45,076 nt of DNA from the NCBI GenBank assembly GCA_029262005.1, contig JAJDAG010000107.1, positions 1-45,076 of the forward strand, given 5' to 3'. Each line of letters starts with the position of its first letter. The first letter of the stretch is position 1. A model generated the notes under the pieces. That model did not search any database, was not told the DNA's origin, and saw nothing but the letters and a program-made list of their open reading frames with translations. Shown here one piece after another: positions 9,836 to 17,944 of this stretch. Source of the DNA: Candidatus Zhuqueibacterota bacterium (GTDB lineage Bacteria > Zhuqueibacterota > Zhuqueibacteria > Oceanimicrobiales > Oceanimicrobiaceae). Both the position numbers and the translations under genes were made by a program.

Positions 9836-9915
9836 AGGGAGGCAGCGTGTGGTGCAAGAAAACAATTCGTCAGTTATAAAAGATGCTCTCCGGTAGAAAA
9901 CACAAACGCAGTTTC

Positions 9916-9942
9916 AACCTGAATAATTCATGAATTGTTCAG
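9916..9942. repeat. Near-perfect palindrome carrying a dispersed 15-mer
   Basis: The 24 bases 9919-9942 form a near-perfect palindrome centred on ATTCATGAAT, with one mismatched pair. Its left part, AACCTGAATAATTCA (9916-9930), recurs exactly on the minus strand at 19318-19332, and a one-base variant lies near 3145. It sits just past the 3' end of the helicase gene, so it may be a short repeat or a weak terminator. Confidence 0.45.
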
Positions 9943-9966
9943 TTCAGTAGATGGCTTTGGGAGTAT

Positions 9967-12276
9967 TCAGGCACCCGGTTTCTGCGTCGCGATGACCAAA
10001 GCGATTGCGCTTTCTTTGCCCTTCTCACCAATTTCTAAAACCGGGCCAACGCAAGAAGGGCAGCCACCGTCACATTCACATTTTTGAATCAGGCTTAATG
10101 CCGCCTGTTTTAATTCATCATGCAAATGAAACAATTTCTGACTGAAGCCTACGCCACCGGCGTGATTGTCGTAAATGAAGATGGTCGGTTTTTGTGTGTT
10201 TGGGGCGCGCACCATCGGCACAGCCCGAACATCCCGCGGGTCGCACATCAGGAAAACCGTGGCCACGGTTCCCAATGCATTGGCCAGCGCTTTTAGGCCG
10301 TCACCTAAATTCGCTTGTGAAATCTGCAGTCGCTCAGCAATATCCGGGTGAAACTCCCACCAGTAGGAAGTCGTGTGCATCTCTAACTCCGGCAGTTCAA
10401 CTTTGCCAAATCCGATATTTTCGTGCGATTCAAATTTGAGCTTCTTGTATTTTGTCGTTTGCCAGTTGGCGTTGACCTCACCAAAAGCTTTCAGCCCTTC
10501 GGCAAGAGCAGCTTCCTCTGCCACATCCAGCACGCGCAGACTGGTATCGGTGTGCGCGTCCGTGTAGTAGTCAACTTTCACCTGATGTACGTAGGCTTTT
10601 TGCCGGTCCCAGTCCAGTTTGTCTACGTGGAACTGCTTGCCTTCGTGAATATAAATGGCATCATCATGCAGCATGATCGGTGCATCCAGCAAATTCACTT
10701 CGCCAATAACACGTTCCTGCACGGTTGTGTCGATGATGACGACATTGTCGGGTGTGGCACTGCGCAAACTTACCGCCTCGGCAGGATAGTGATCCGTCAT
10801 CCAGTGGAATTTGCCGGGCTGATTCGTTTGCGGATTCCCTGGCACAAAGTGCAGCACGCGATTTTCAGCCAGATACTCAAGAACCTGACGCGTGGTTTCG
10901 ACGCCAAACTTTTCATCTTCAATAAAAGGCAGTTCAAAGGCGGCACACTTAATATGGTCCAGAAAAATCACCAGATTGTTTGGATCGATAACACCGGATT
11001 CGGGCGATTTAGCAAAAAAATAATCCGGATTATTTACAACATATTGATCCATGGGCGCACTGGAAGCCACTATCACCGCAACCGATGTATCGGCTCGCCT
11101 TCCAGCGCGACCGGACTGCTGCCAGGCACTGGCAATGGTGCCGGGATAGCCGGCCATCACTGCTGCCTGCAATTGGCCGATATCGATACCCAGCTCCAAT
11201 GCGTTGGTGCTGACCACGCCAAGAATTTCACCGCTGCGAAGTCCGCGCTCGATGGCGCGTCGCTCTGTTGGCAAATAACCGCCGCGGTAGCCGCGAATCA
11301 GATTAGCCGATTTTTTGGCTTTGCGCATGTACTGCTTTAAATACGTAACAAGAATCTCAACCCGCAGTCGCGACCGGGCAAAAATGATGGTCTGCACGTT
11401 GTTCAACAAAAACTTTCTGGCGATGCCGCGGGCTGCTTTAATATACGAACGTCGAATACCCAATTCGCGATTGACCACGGGGGGATTGTAGAGAATAAAG
11501 TGCTTCGCACCTTGCGGCGCACCGTTGTTATCGACCAGCTCAACCGGCCTGTCAACAATGAGATCGGCCAACTCTTTTGGATTGGCGATGGTAGCTGAAC
11601 AACAAATATAGAGCGGCTCCGAACCATAAAATGCACAGATGCGCTGCAAGCGCCGCAACAGATTGGCCAGGTGGCTACCGTAAACGCCGCGGTAGCTATG
11701 CAGTTCATCAATAACGATGTAGTGCAAATTTTCAAACAGTTTCACCCACTTTGTGTGATGCGGCAAAATGCCCTGATGCAACATATCCGGATTGGTGACC
11801 ACAATATGTCCGGAGCTGCGAATGGCCTTACGCGCAGATGCTGGTGTGTCCCCATCAAACGTGAAGGTCTTGATGTCGAAATCAACCGCTTCTTCCATCA
11901 CGGAAACCAACCCATGCAGCTCCGTAACCTGGTCTTGTGACAGTGCTTTTGTGGGGAACAAATACAGCGCCCGGGCCTCAGGGTTTTTGAGTACCGTGTT
12001 GAGTACCGGCACATTGTAGCAGAGGGTTTTGCCACTGGCAGTGGGCGTGACGATCACCACATCTTTATTATCGAGGATACGGGAAATGGCCTCGGCCTGA
12101 TGGCAATAAGGCCGCCTGATACCACGTTGCTCCAGCGCCTTTCTCAGTGACGGATTCATGCTCGCAGGAAAATCTGCAAAGCGTGCTTCCTGTGGACGCA
12201 ACATGCGCCAGGCAGTCACGTTGGCCATAAACCGCGGATCATTTTTGAGCTGCTCGAGTATTTGTGGAAGATTCAT
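9967..12276 (-). CDS. mrfA: MrfA/YprA-type superfamily 2 helicase with DUF1998 zinc module
   Basis: ATP-dependent DNA helicase of the DEAD/DEAH superfamily 2. In Bacillus this family (MrfA, 749 residues) repairs mitomycin C lesions independently of UvrABC. Seen in 769 residues: Walker A TPTASGKT at 77-84, motif II IDELH, motif III CSATI, a second RecA lobe with TNALELGIDIGQLQAAVMAGYPGTIASAWQQSGRAGRR, and the C-terminal four-cysteine cluster CECDGGCPSCVG of DUF1998, preceded by FIYDNHAGGVGFSQKL. The cysteines bind zinc in the characterised protein. The nuclease partner gene mrfB (yprB) is not adjacent. The gene is monocistronic. Assignment to MrfA rather than another DUF1998 helicase rests on length and motif order. 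Confidence 0.88.
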   Translation of the reverse strand: MNLPQILEQLKNDPRFMANVTAWRMLRPQEARFADFPASMNPSLRKALEQRGIRRPYCHQAEAISRILDNKDVVIVTPTASGKTLCYNVPVLNTVLKNPEARALYLFPTKALSQDQVTELHGLVSVMEEAVDFDIKTFTFDGDTPASARKAIRSSGHIVVTNPDMLHQGILPHHTKWVKLFENLHYIVIDELHSYRGVYGSHLANLLRRLQRICAFYGSEPLYICCSATIANPKELADLIVDRPVELVDNNGAPQGAKHFILYNPPVVNRELGIRRSYIKAARGIARKFLLNNVQTIIFARSRLRVEILVTYLKQYMRKAKKSANLIRGYRGGYLPTERRAIERGLRSGEILGVVSTNALELGIDIGQLQAAVMAGYPGTIASAWQQSGRAGRRADTSVAVIVASSAPMDQYVVNNPDYFFAKSPESGVIDPNNLVIFLDHIKCAAFELPFIEDEKFGVETTRQVLEYLAENRVLHFVPGNPQTNQPGKFHWMTDHYPAEAVSLRSATPDNVVIIDTTVQERVIGEVNLLDAPIMLHDDAIYIHEGKQFHVDKLDWDRQKAYVHQVKVDYYTDAHTDTSLRVLDVAEEAALAEGLKAFGEVNANWQTTKYKKLKFESHENIGFGKVELPELEMHTTSYWWEFHPDIAERLQISQANLGDGLKALANALGTVATVFLMCDPRDVRAVPMVRAPNTQKPTIFIYDNHAGGVGFSQKLFHLHDELKQAALSLIQKCECDGGCPSCVGPVLEIGEKGKESAIALVIATQKPGA

Positions 12277-12667
12277 TTACCAGGCTTCTTTTTTGAGTTT
12301 TAAAGACTAAGGAATGTCAAAAGCAAATATAGGAAACTTGTTTTGAAATTGCAACGAACTGTGGTGGCTGGATTCTAAGCCGGGGTGAATAATCGGGATA
12401 AGGGATTCCCTGGCGGGCTGAACACCGAGGCTTAAATCCTCAACGTGCATAAGCGCTCCCATTATTGGGGGAATTTTTATCTTTTACCCGATGTTACAAT
12501 GGCAATAACCGAGATTTATTTTTCCGAATCTCACAGGAACCACATCTAAGACAAACTCAAAATCTTAAAATACTTTTAATTAACCAGTTTCTCTGTGGGA
12601 GAAAGGAGGTGAGAAACGCAGGACTTGTTGTTGGAAAATCCAGATAAAATTAACCAGGAGCTAAAAA
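12277..12667. other. Intergenic region upstream of the cytochrome/cupredoxin module
   Basis: About 390 bases between divergent genes. Contains the promoters of the helicase and the methionine-rich cytochrome. A strong ribosome-site-like AAAGGAGGTGAGAAACG at 12603 is followed by only a 12-codon GTG frame, so it may be a leader peptide or an mRNA-stability element; the cytochrome itself uses CCAGGAG directly before its ATG. No RNA gene recognised. Confidence 0.4.
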
Positions 12668-13303
12668 ATGAGAAGAGCAAATTATTTACTGTTGGTTGTC
12701 TTTACAGGTGTTTTAATGCTTTCCGGTCTTGGGGCGCAGGAAATGAAAAAACACGAAGCCAAACCCCTGACAGCAGAACAAAAAATGATGATGAAAAATA
12801 TGGCCATGAAAAATATGGACAAGTACATGGTTAACATGGATGCAATGATGAAGAAACTTCCCATGGCCCTAAAAGGAAGCCAGGAAGCCACCATGAAACG
12901 CGGCGAAGAGTTATTTAACAATGCCAAAGCTCTGGGTACGAACGGACAAGCCTGTGCAAGCTGCCACCCTGGCGGCGGTACGACCGGCGGTGAGGTAGAA
13001 ACTCCCATGGCGAGCGAAGTCACCGGCAAACCATATAAACTCCCGGTTCCCACACTTGTTGGTGCAGCCGCAACTTTTCCTAAATTCAAAGTTCCAAATG
13101 ACCAGGTCATTACTTTAACTGATATGGCCAACAATTGTATTATGATGTTCATGGCAGCGCAACCAATGGACCCGAAAAGTTCAGAAGCCCGCGCCCTGAC
13201 TGCCTATGTTTCCTCATTGAGCAATGATGATAAAGTGTCTGTAGGCGCTATGCCGGCAATGATGAAAAAAATGATGGACAACAAAATGAGCAAAAAGAAA
13301 TAA
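12668..13303 (+). CDS. Methionine-rich monoheme cytochrome c
   Basis: Secreted c-type cytochrome of 211 residues. Signal peptide at residues 1-23 (YLLLVVFTGVLMLSGLGAQ), ribosome site CCAGGAG. One heme site, CASCH at 96-100, within a GEELFNNAKALGTNGQACASCHPGGG context. Strikingly, I count 27 methionines, concentrated in an N-terminal helix (residues 40-66, such as KMMMKNMAMKNM) and a C-terminal tail (AMMKKMMDNKM). Met/Lys-rich clusters of this kind bind Cu(I) in copper-handling proteins; that role here is inference. A perfect terminator follows, but two further redox genes lie just downstream on the same strand. Distantly like SoxX/photosynthetic-type class I cytochromes, not assignable to a named family. 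Confidence 0.85.
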   Translation: MRRANYLLLVVFTGVLMLSGLGAQEMKKHEAKPLTAEQKMMMKNMAMKNMDKYMVNMDAMMKKLPMALKGSQEATMKRGEELFNNAKALGTNGQACASCHPGGGTTGGEVETPMASEVTGKPYKLPVPTLVGAAATFPKFKVPNDQVITLTDMANNCIMMFMAAQPMDPKSSEARALTAYVSSLSNDDKVSVGAMPAMMKKMMDNKMSKKK

Positions 13304-13327
13304 GACGCTTTGACGACTTTCATAATT

Positions 13328-13373
13328 AACGCGGTGAATTCTTTTTTGGAGTAATTCACCGCGTTCTTTTTCT
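13328..13373 (+). terminator. Rho-independent terminator after the Met-rich cytochrome
   Basis: AACGCGGTGAATT (13328-13340) pairs perfectly, 13 base pairs, with AATTCACCGCGTT (13353-13365), followed by the T-rich CTTTTTCTT. It separates the first cytochrome from the next two genes, or attenuates read-through into them. Confidence 0.88.
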
Positions 13374-13412
13374 TAACTGACTTGGATAATAAAACTATCT
13401 GAAAGTGAAAAA

Positions 13413-14426
13413 ATGAAACGCTTTCTTTCTTTACTAACGCTTCTTCTATTCATGACAAATTGGGCCTACTCGCAAAATAACAATACCGGCGACCCATGGC
13501 GCGGAACGCCACAGGAAGCATTCTTGAATAGTGAGATCGTTGCGACCTATCAATGTACAAGCTGCCACACGGTCACAGAGCGCGGCGGCACAGTCGGTCC
13601 TATCTTAAATCAGATCGGCAATCGACGTGATGACGTGTGGCTAAAGCGCTGGCTGGCGGACCCGCAACAGGTACGGCCCGGCACAAAAATGCCGAATTTT
13701 GACTTCAATCCGCAGCAGTTGGAAACCGTGGTCGGATATTTAAGGTCGATGAAAAAGGACTTGCAGACTGAAGAAATTTTAGCTAAGAATATCGACTTAG
13801 CCCAAAAAGGCGAACTGCTTTTTAAGGAGTATGACTGCAGCGCCTGTCATCGCATGGGCTCGGAGGGCCGATTTGTAGGACCCGATTTAACCTGGATCGG
13901 TTCAAGAAAAACCGAGGCCTGGGAACAGGTTTGGCTCAAGGATCCGCCAGGATTTAAGCCGGATACTTTTATGCCGAATTTCCATATTCCTGAAAAGGGA
14001 ATTGCGGCATTGACCGCGTATTTACACACTCAACAGGGTCAGGCAAACAGCGAATCGCAGCAATGGGAGTTTAGAACCAACTTTTTCCTGGGGAATACCG
14101 ACCACAAGAGAGGTGAGTTAGTCTTCAAACGTTTTGCCTGTTGGTCCTGTCACGGTGAAGCAGGCGGCGGTGGTGTAAAAAACCCGAATATGGCGCCGGA
14201 TGAATTGATGCCTGCACTCAAAAAAACCGCCCAGAATTATAAAAAAAACGAACTCCTGGCCAGACTTAAAAACAAAACCCTACCAAAGTCACTTGATCCC
14301 CGGCAACCGAAACCACCATTTTTCTGCCCGGATTATGGCAATCATCTGGACGAATCGGAATTCAATGACCTTTACGCCTATTTAGAATCTTTCGCACCCA
14401 AGAAAAGTAAATGGCGGTTTAAATAA
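13413..14426 (+). CDS. Periplasmic triheme cytochrome c
   Basis: 337-residue secreted multiheme protein. Signal peptide 1-20 (FLSLLTLLLFMTNWAYS). Three class I cytochrome domains in tandem: CTSCH at 48-52, CSACH at 142-146 and CWSCH at 243-247. The first two are near-duplicates: each is followed by GP.L..IG.R....W...WL.DP....P.T.MPNF and an L..YL helix, with a methionine in KMPNF (93) and FMPNF (187) as probable axial ligand. The third is divergent, with a long insert and a tail FNDLYAYLESFAPKK. It is likely cotranscribed with the cupredoxin gene 18 bases downstream. The arrangement resembles wire-like donors to a terminal oxidase or extracellular acceptor; the partner is unknown. Confidence 0.9.
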   Translation: MKRFLSLLTLLLFMTNWAYSQNNNTGDPWRGTPQEAFLNSEIVATYQCTSCHTVTERGGTVGPILNQIGNRRDDVWLKRWLADPQQVRPGTKMPNFDFNPQQLETVVGYLRSMKKDLQTEEILAKNIDLAQKGELLFKEYDCSACHRMGSEGRFVGPDLTWIGSRKTEAWEQVWLKDPPGFKPDTFMPNFHIPEKGIAALTAYLHTQQGQANSESQQWEFRTNFFLGNTDHKRGELVFKRFACWSCHGEAGGGGVKNPNMAPDELMPALKKTAQNYKKNELLARLKNKTLPKSLDPRQPKPPFFCPDYGNHLDESEFNDLYAYLESFAPKKSKWRFK

Positions 14427-14444
14427 AAGAAAAAGGAGCGGATT

Positions 14445-15215
14445 GTGTATAGAAAAGTCTTAACCCCTAATTTTGTAAGCGTGTTGGTGTTTTTAGTCAT
14501 AGTTCTGGTTGTCGCCAATGTTAGCATAACCGGCGCAAAGATTTATGAGCCGAATAATAAAACCGAAGCAATTGTCAGTGGCGGTACAATTACCGGGTCT
14601 GTGCGCTTTCCAGAGGAATACCCGGACCGGCAAAAATTAACCATTACCAAGGATCAGGCGGTTTGCGGGGCATTCCAATACTCGGAACTATTTGTCGTCT
14701 CCGAAGAAAATCACGGCCTGAAAAATGTTGTGGTTTCATTGTTAGGCGCCAAAGGAAAGAAACCTGAGGCAGGGATGGCTACGCTTAATCAAAAGAAGTG
14801 TCAATATGTTCCGCATGTACAGGCCGTTCCGGTAGGCACTACGCTTGAAATTCTCAATAATGACGGGTTGCTGCATAATGTGCACGGCTATCTTGAGAGC
14901 CTCGATCCGCAAAGTACCGTTTTTAACAAGGCCCAACCCAAATTCCTCAAAAAGATCAAACAAACGCTGGATAAACCGGGCACATATTATTTCAAGTGTG
15001 ATGTGCACTCGCACATGAGCGCCTATATCGCGGTCATGGCGCATCCGTTTTACGATGTGACCGACGCAGACGGCCGGTTTACAATTACCAATGTCCGGCC
15101 AGGCAGCTACACAGTGCAGGCGTGGCATGAAGAATTGGGAACATTAGAAAAAACCGTGACAGTAACCTCCGGCAAGACCGCTGAAATTACTTTTGATATT
15201 TTGCCGGGCGAGTAA
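14445..15215 (+). CDS. Membrane-anchored cupredoxin with carboxypeptidase-regulatory-like domain
   Basis: 256 residues from a GTG start with an ideal AAAGGAG seven bases upstream. N-terminal membrane helix (about 10-30) anchors a periplasmic part. Residues about 48-200 look like a plastocyanin-type copper domain: His144/His147 in LLHNVH, then GTYYFKCDVHSHM with Cys185 and His188/190 and nearby Met191/198, which matches the order His...Cys-X2-His...Met of a type 1 copper site. An extra Cys74 and Cys119 may form a disulfide. A beta-sandwich follows (DADGRFTITNVRPGSYTVQAWHE, 207-250), the peptidase-regulatory-like fold. Immediately follows the triheme cytochrome (18 bases), implying joint electron transfer. 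Copper binding is inferred from residues only. Confidence 0.83.
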   Translation: MYRKVLTPNFVSVLVFLVIVLVVANVSITGAKIYEPNNKTEAIVSGGTITGSVRFPEEYPDRQKLTITKDQAVCGAFQYSELFVVSEENHGLKNVVVSLLGAKGKKPEAGMATLNQKKCQYVPHVQAVPVGTTLEILNNDGLLHNVHGYLESLDPQSTVFNKAQPKFLKKIKQTLDKPGTYYFKCDVHSHMSAYIAVMAHPFYDVTDADGRFTITNVRPGSYTVQAWHEELGTLEKTVTVTSGKTAEITFDILPGE

Positions 15216-15387
15216 TCCCAAAGCTTCCCCCGGTTCCGTGGCGTGCGCCTTGGCCTCGCCCTGGCGCGCAGCTTCACTCTACTCAGCCAACTGCATTGCA
15301 AACAACCGTGCTTCCTGCCACAAAACCGCAAAGTCTTGATTGAAAATGTAAATGAGTGCTGCACGGGGGGGGCGTGGGATAAATTTT

Positions 15388-15516
15388 GCCCAACGGTATG
15401 CATATGAAAAGGTGGCGATTGCGTGGCAATTCACAATCAAGTTACACAAAATTTAAAGCGGGCTACAATTCTTGAATTTACAACTATTCCGCCTATTTGT
15501 TATATACATTTTGGGC
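15388..15516 (-). repeat. attC-like palindromic site A (after the GIY-YIG gene)
   Basis: About 129 bases. Begins GCCCAAC, which matches the integron R-box consensus RYYYAAC, and ends TTTGGGC, one base from its complement. Inner arms GCATATGAAAAGGTGGCGA and TCCGCCTATTTG...TATATAC pair imperfectly. It is clearly homologous to site B at 16427-16557 (shared AACGGT, TATATGAAAAG, GGCGATT, CGCCTATTT, TTATATACATT). It lies directly 3' of a minus-strand gene, as an attC would. Confidence 0.55.
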
Positions 15517-15521
15517 GGTCT

Positions 15522-16394
15522 TTAATTGTTTTCTCCTGATTCATAATCTTGTAATGTTTTGCCCGATTTCATTTTCCATTCAGTCAGTCCATTTGCACTA
15601 CGACCCATTATTATCATTGCTGCCGAAGAGGAACTACTAAATAAATAATCACGTTTTAGTATCATTTTATCTCGTTCCTTAACAATCACTCCCTCAGCAA
15701 TCAATGTATCTCGAAGTTTTTGCATTGTCCTTGGGTAAGAATTTGTCACAGGGTCAGCTACTTGTGAATTTTCAAAAACTACAAATCCCTCTGAAGTTGT
15801 CTTACCAATCCCATTTGCACCTCGTACCGCAGAAATGTAAAATAAATCTTCCTCTTTACCAATTTGCTCTATTGTATCAACTTGTCTAATTTGCTCAAAA
15901 GCATTGTATCCAAGCGTACTTATCAAAGTTAAGATATTTGAAAGAAATTCCTCCATTTCAGCCTTGTCAGACTCCGAAATGCTTGACTGTGTCGGTTTTT
16001 GAGTATTAATCAGTTCAAATCTATTTGCTGTTGTAGCAATCTCATGAAGTCTGTTTTCTAAATATTTAATATGAGCCTTATTTAAATTGTCATCTTTGCT
16101 TATAAATACAATTGCTTCGTTCCAAAAATCCTTTTCTTTTACATGCTGCGTCAGTCTTTTAAAAATATCTTCCGCTTCTCCGATGTACAACTGTCCTTTT
16201 TCCGATAAATCAGTACTTTTGTTCAAAAGCATGTACACACCTGTTGTCTGTAATTCAGGTCTGTCCGAGCATATCTTAATCGAGTTACGAGGAATTTTGT
16301 AAGCTTTACCTGTCCAATTTGATAATTCACAAGTTAGTCTTCCGTTTGTATCTCCATCAATCAAGAATAATTTTATCGTCTTTCCAAATTTCAT
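15522..16394 (-). CDS. GIY-YIG endonuclease-domain protein with C-terminal DUF4357-like domain
   Basis: 290-residue AT-rich gene. The GIY-YIG nuclease core starts at residues 52-54 (GVYMLLN) with YIG at 70-72, the catalytic arginine context DIFKRLTQH near residue 80 and the metal-ligand glutamate in KYLENRLHE near 113. The final part, about residues 200-280 (GKTTSEGFVVFENSQVADPV...LFSSSSSAAMIIMGRSANGLTEWK), is the DUF4357 pattern usually found fused to such nucleases. This architecture is common in mobile and defence-associated genes; a DNA or RNA substrate is not known. Codon use is far more AT-rich than the flanking cytochrome genes and it is bracketed by attC-like sites A and B, suggesting it arrived as a cassette. 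Confidence 0.82.
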   Translation of the reverse strand: MKFGKTIKLFLIDGDTNGRLTCELSNWTGKAYKIPRNSIKICSDRPELQTTGVYMLLNKSTDLSEKGQLYIGEAEDIFKRLTQHVKEKDFWNEAIVFISKDDNLNKAHIKYLENRLHEIATTANRFELINTQKPTQSSISESDKAEMEEFLSNILTLISTLGYNAFEQIRQVDTIEQIGKEEDLFYISAVRGANGIGKTTSEGFVVFENSQVADPVTNSYPRTMQKLRDTLIAEGVIVKERDKMILKRDYLFSSSSSAAMIIMGRSANGLTEWKMKSGKTLQDYESGENN

Positions 16395-16426
16395 ATCATT
16401 TTCGTAGTAGTGTCTGTTTTAATGCC

Positions 16427-16557
16427 GCACAACGGTTAGTATATGAAAAGTAGGCGATTTAGAAGCACAAAACTTTAAGTTAAGTACAAATTTTGATACG
16501 AGCCAAAAGCCTTGATTTTACTTATATTTCGCCTATTTTTTATATACATTGTTACCC
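16427..16557 (-). repeat. attC-like palindromic site B (after the DUF4287 gene)
   Basis: About 131 bases from GCACAAC to GTTACCC. Arms GTATATGAAAAGTAGGCGA and TCGCCTATTTTTTATATAC pair along 19 positions, with the two non-Watson-Crick positions being G-T wobbles on the plus strand. The outermost bases beyond AAC/GTT do not pair within the site: they pair across the neighbouring genes instead (16551-16560 with 17733-17742, 10 of 10). It is homologous to site A. Confidence 0.6.
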
Positions 16558-16564
16558 ACAGTTT

Positions 16565-17107
16565 TTATTCCGCATTTTGATAGGATTCCATTAGCCATTT
16601 TTTTAGCTCGCTATCAATTTCGCTTATATTCGATAATTTAACTCTGTGCGTACACATTGTCCCAAAAGGTCCTGAATTTTCAAGTCTATCTGTTGTCGGT
16701 TTGTCCTTAAATTTTAGCCCTAAATCAATTCGGGTTTTAGTTGCAGGTTTTATTAATGCAAATTGTTTTTTTCTGATTATGCTTACGCTTGTCTTTTTTG
16801 GTGTGATTGTTACATCTTTGCCAAATTCTTTGACCACAGTTAACAGACTTTCGTAAATCGGAAATAAATTTTCCTTTCCTTCGTATTGATTTTGAACAAG
16901 GTCTGTTGGCGATTCGTTTTCTTCCTTTGACAATGCCACAATTGTATTAGCAAATCCGTGAGTTACGTTGTGTTCTTTTTTTAGAAAATTCACAGCTTCT
17001 GAATGCTTGGAATAAGAATTTGTTTTAAGCACCTTTTTCCATTCGCTCAAGGATTTGCCCGTTTTTTCGGGCATATTGTCAATCATTGTTTGAAGAGCTT
17101 TGTCCAT
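16565..17107 (-). CDS. DUF4287/DUF5655 domain protein
   Basis: 180-residue cytoplasmic protein. The N-terminal half (MDKALQTMIDNMPEKTGKSLSEWKKVL...HSEAVNFLKKEHNVTHGFANTIV) is the DUF4287 helical module; the C-terminal half (LFPIYESLLTVVKEFGKDVTITPKKTSVSIIRKKQFALIKPATKTRIDLGLKFK) is DUF5655, a small domain proposed to bind nucleic acid. No enzymatic residues are recognised. It starts one base after the stop of the upstream SRPBCC gene, so the two are co-translated from one transcript. The pair forms one unit bracketed by complementary ends (GTTACCCACA on the left, TGTGGGTAAC on the right), as for an integron cassette carrying two genes. Confidence 0.8.
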   Translation of the reverse strand: MDKALQTMIDNMPEKTGKSLSEWKKVLKTNSYSKHSEAVNFLKKEHNVTHGFANTIVALSKEENESPTDLVQNQYEGKENLFPIYESLLTVVKEFGKDVTITPKKTSVSIIRKKQFALIKPATKTRIDLGLKFKDKPTTDRLENSGPFGTMCTHRVKLSNISEIDSELKKWLMESYQNAE

Positions 17108-17108
17108 A

Positions 17109-17696
17109 TTATTCTTTTTTTGTTTTTGTATCTGTTTCCAAGTACAAAATTAAGTTCATTAATAACTTTTCGTTAGCAGGTATGAAAAACTCCATTAGTG
17201 AAAGATATTTTGAGTTGTTTTTGTATCCAATACCATAAGATTTTACGCTAGTTATTCCTTTTTCCGTTTCTTCAAAGTAAATGACATTGTAAAAGTCCTT
17301 TGCTTCTTTTTTCATAAATTCCGGAAAATTGTCTGTTATCTCTGCTTGAAGCGTAATCAATTTTTTGGGAACATAATTTATAATATGTGTTACGATTGTT
17401 GTGCTGTCTCCAATTTTTCCTGCTTTGTTGTAATTGGTTTTTATAAATCCGCCAACTTTTAAATCAATTTCTGCGAGAGGAACTGCCCAACTTTCCCAAC
17501 CTTTTTTTGTGGTGTAAGCATTCCAAACAGAATCAATTGGCGAATTGACCGTAAACCCTTGGATTAATACTAATTCTGGAGTTTTGGTTGAGTCAATTGT
17601 TGATATAACTCTTTTTTGCTCTATTCTTTTTTTTTCTTGTCCGAATGACAGTGAAGTCAAAAAGACCGAAAAAAGTATGATTAGTATTTTTTTCAT
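17109..17696 (-). CDS. Secreted SRPBCC (AHSA1/START-like) domain protein
   Basis: 195 residues. Signal peptide MKKILIILFSVFLTSLSFGQ, so exported. The remainder is an SRPBCC ligand-binding fold: FTVNSPIDSVWNAYTTKKGWESWAVPLAEIDLKVGGFIKTNY, the characteristic AHSA1 start with a tryptophan in WESW, then ...GKIGDSTTIVTHIINYVPKKLITLQAEI and a final long helix EFFIPANEKLLMNLILYLE. The fold binds hydrophobic small molecules; the ligand is unknown. AT-rich. First gene of the two-gene cassette-like unit with the DUF4287 protein. Signal-peptide-bearing SRPBCC proteins of this type are frequent in Bacteroidota, consistent with acquisition from that group (inference). Confidence 0.78.
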   Translation of the reverse strand: MKKILIILFSVFLTSLSFGQEKKRIEQKRVISTIDSTKTPELVLIQGFTVNSPIDSVWNAYTTKKGWESWAVPLAEIDLKVGGFIKTNYNKAGKIGDSTTIVTHIINYVPKKLITLQAEITDNFPEFMKKEAKDFYNVIYFEETEKGITSVKSYGIGYKNNSKYLSLMEFFIPANEKLLMNLILYLETDTKTKKE

Positions 17697-17732
17697 ATCA
17701 GTTAAATTATTTGCTCTTTCGTTTCATCAAAT

Positions 17733-17797
17733 TGTGGGTAACTATTATATAAACCCATTGTTCTTATCACCCCATATTGGCGGGATAAACACAATTG
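17733..17797 (-). repeat. attC-like site C with a small hairpin core
   Basis: Starts with TGTGGGTAAC (17733-17742), the complement of the left end of the DUF4287/SRPBCC unit. The 42-base core 17756-17797 matches 21466-21507 at 34 of 42 positions, including the last 16 bases (GGGATAAACACAATTG), and folds around CCCCA/TTGGCGGG with CATTGTT pairing to AACACAATTG. The right boundary is unclear. Confidence 0.5.
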
Positions 17798-17901
17798 CGT
17801 TTATCTCTATTATACACGTATACACGTTTTTATCCGTGCCATACCCGCTGATTCCAGGCAGAGCACAAAATCCAACCTTACAACAAAATCTCAGCGAAAG
17901 A

Positions 17902-17936
17902 AAAACAGGGGCGCGGGAAATAGCCGCCCCTGTTTT
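17902..17936 (-). terminator. Rho-independent terminator of the 17945-18601 gene
   Basis: AAAACAGGGGCG (17902-17913) pairs with CGCCCCTGTTTT (17925-17936), a perfect 12-base-pair stem flanked by A- and T-runs. It begins 9 bases past the stop of the minus-strand gene. Confidence 0.88.
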
Positions 17937-17944
17937 CGAGATGA

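Noticed and set aside
10423-11340. 305-codon plus-strand frame antisense to the helicase
   Set aside because: It lies wholly within the convincing mrfA-type gene in the opposite strand, has no ribosome site, and gives no recognisable domain.
15388-16557. Sites A and B as ordinary MITEs or transcription terminators
   Set aside because: No T-run, loops of 60-80 bases, and outer ends pair across neighbouring genes rather than within each site; the integron reading explains more, though it is not proved.
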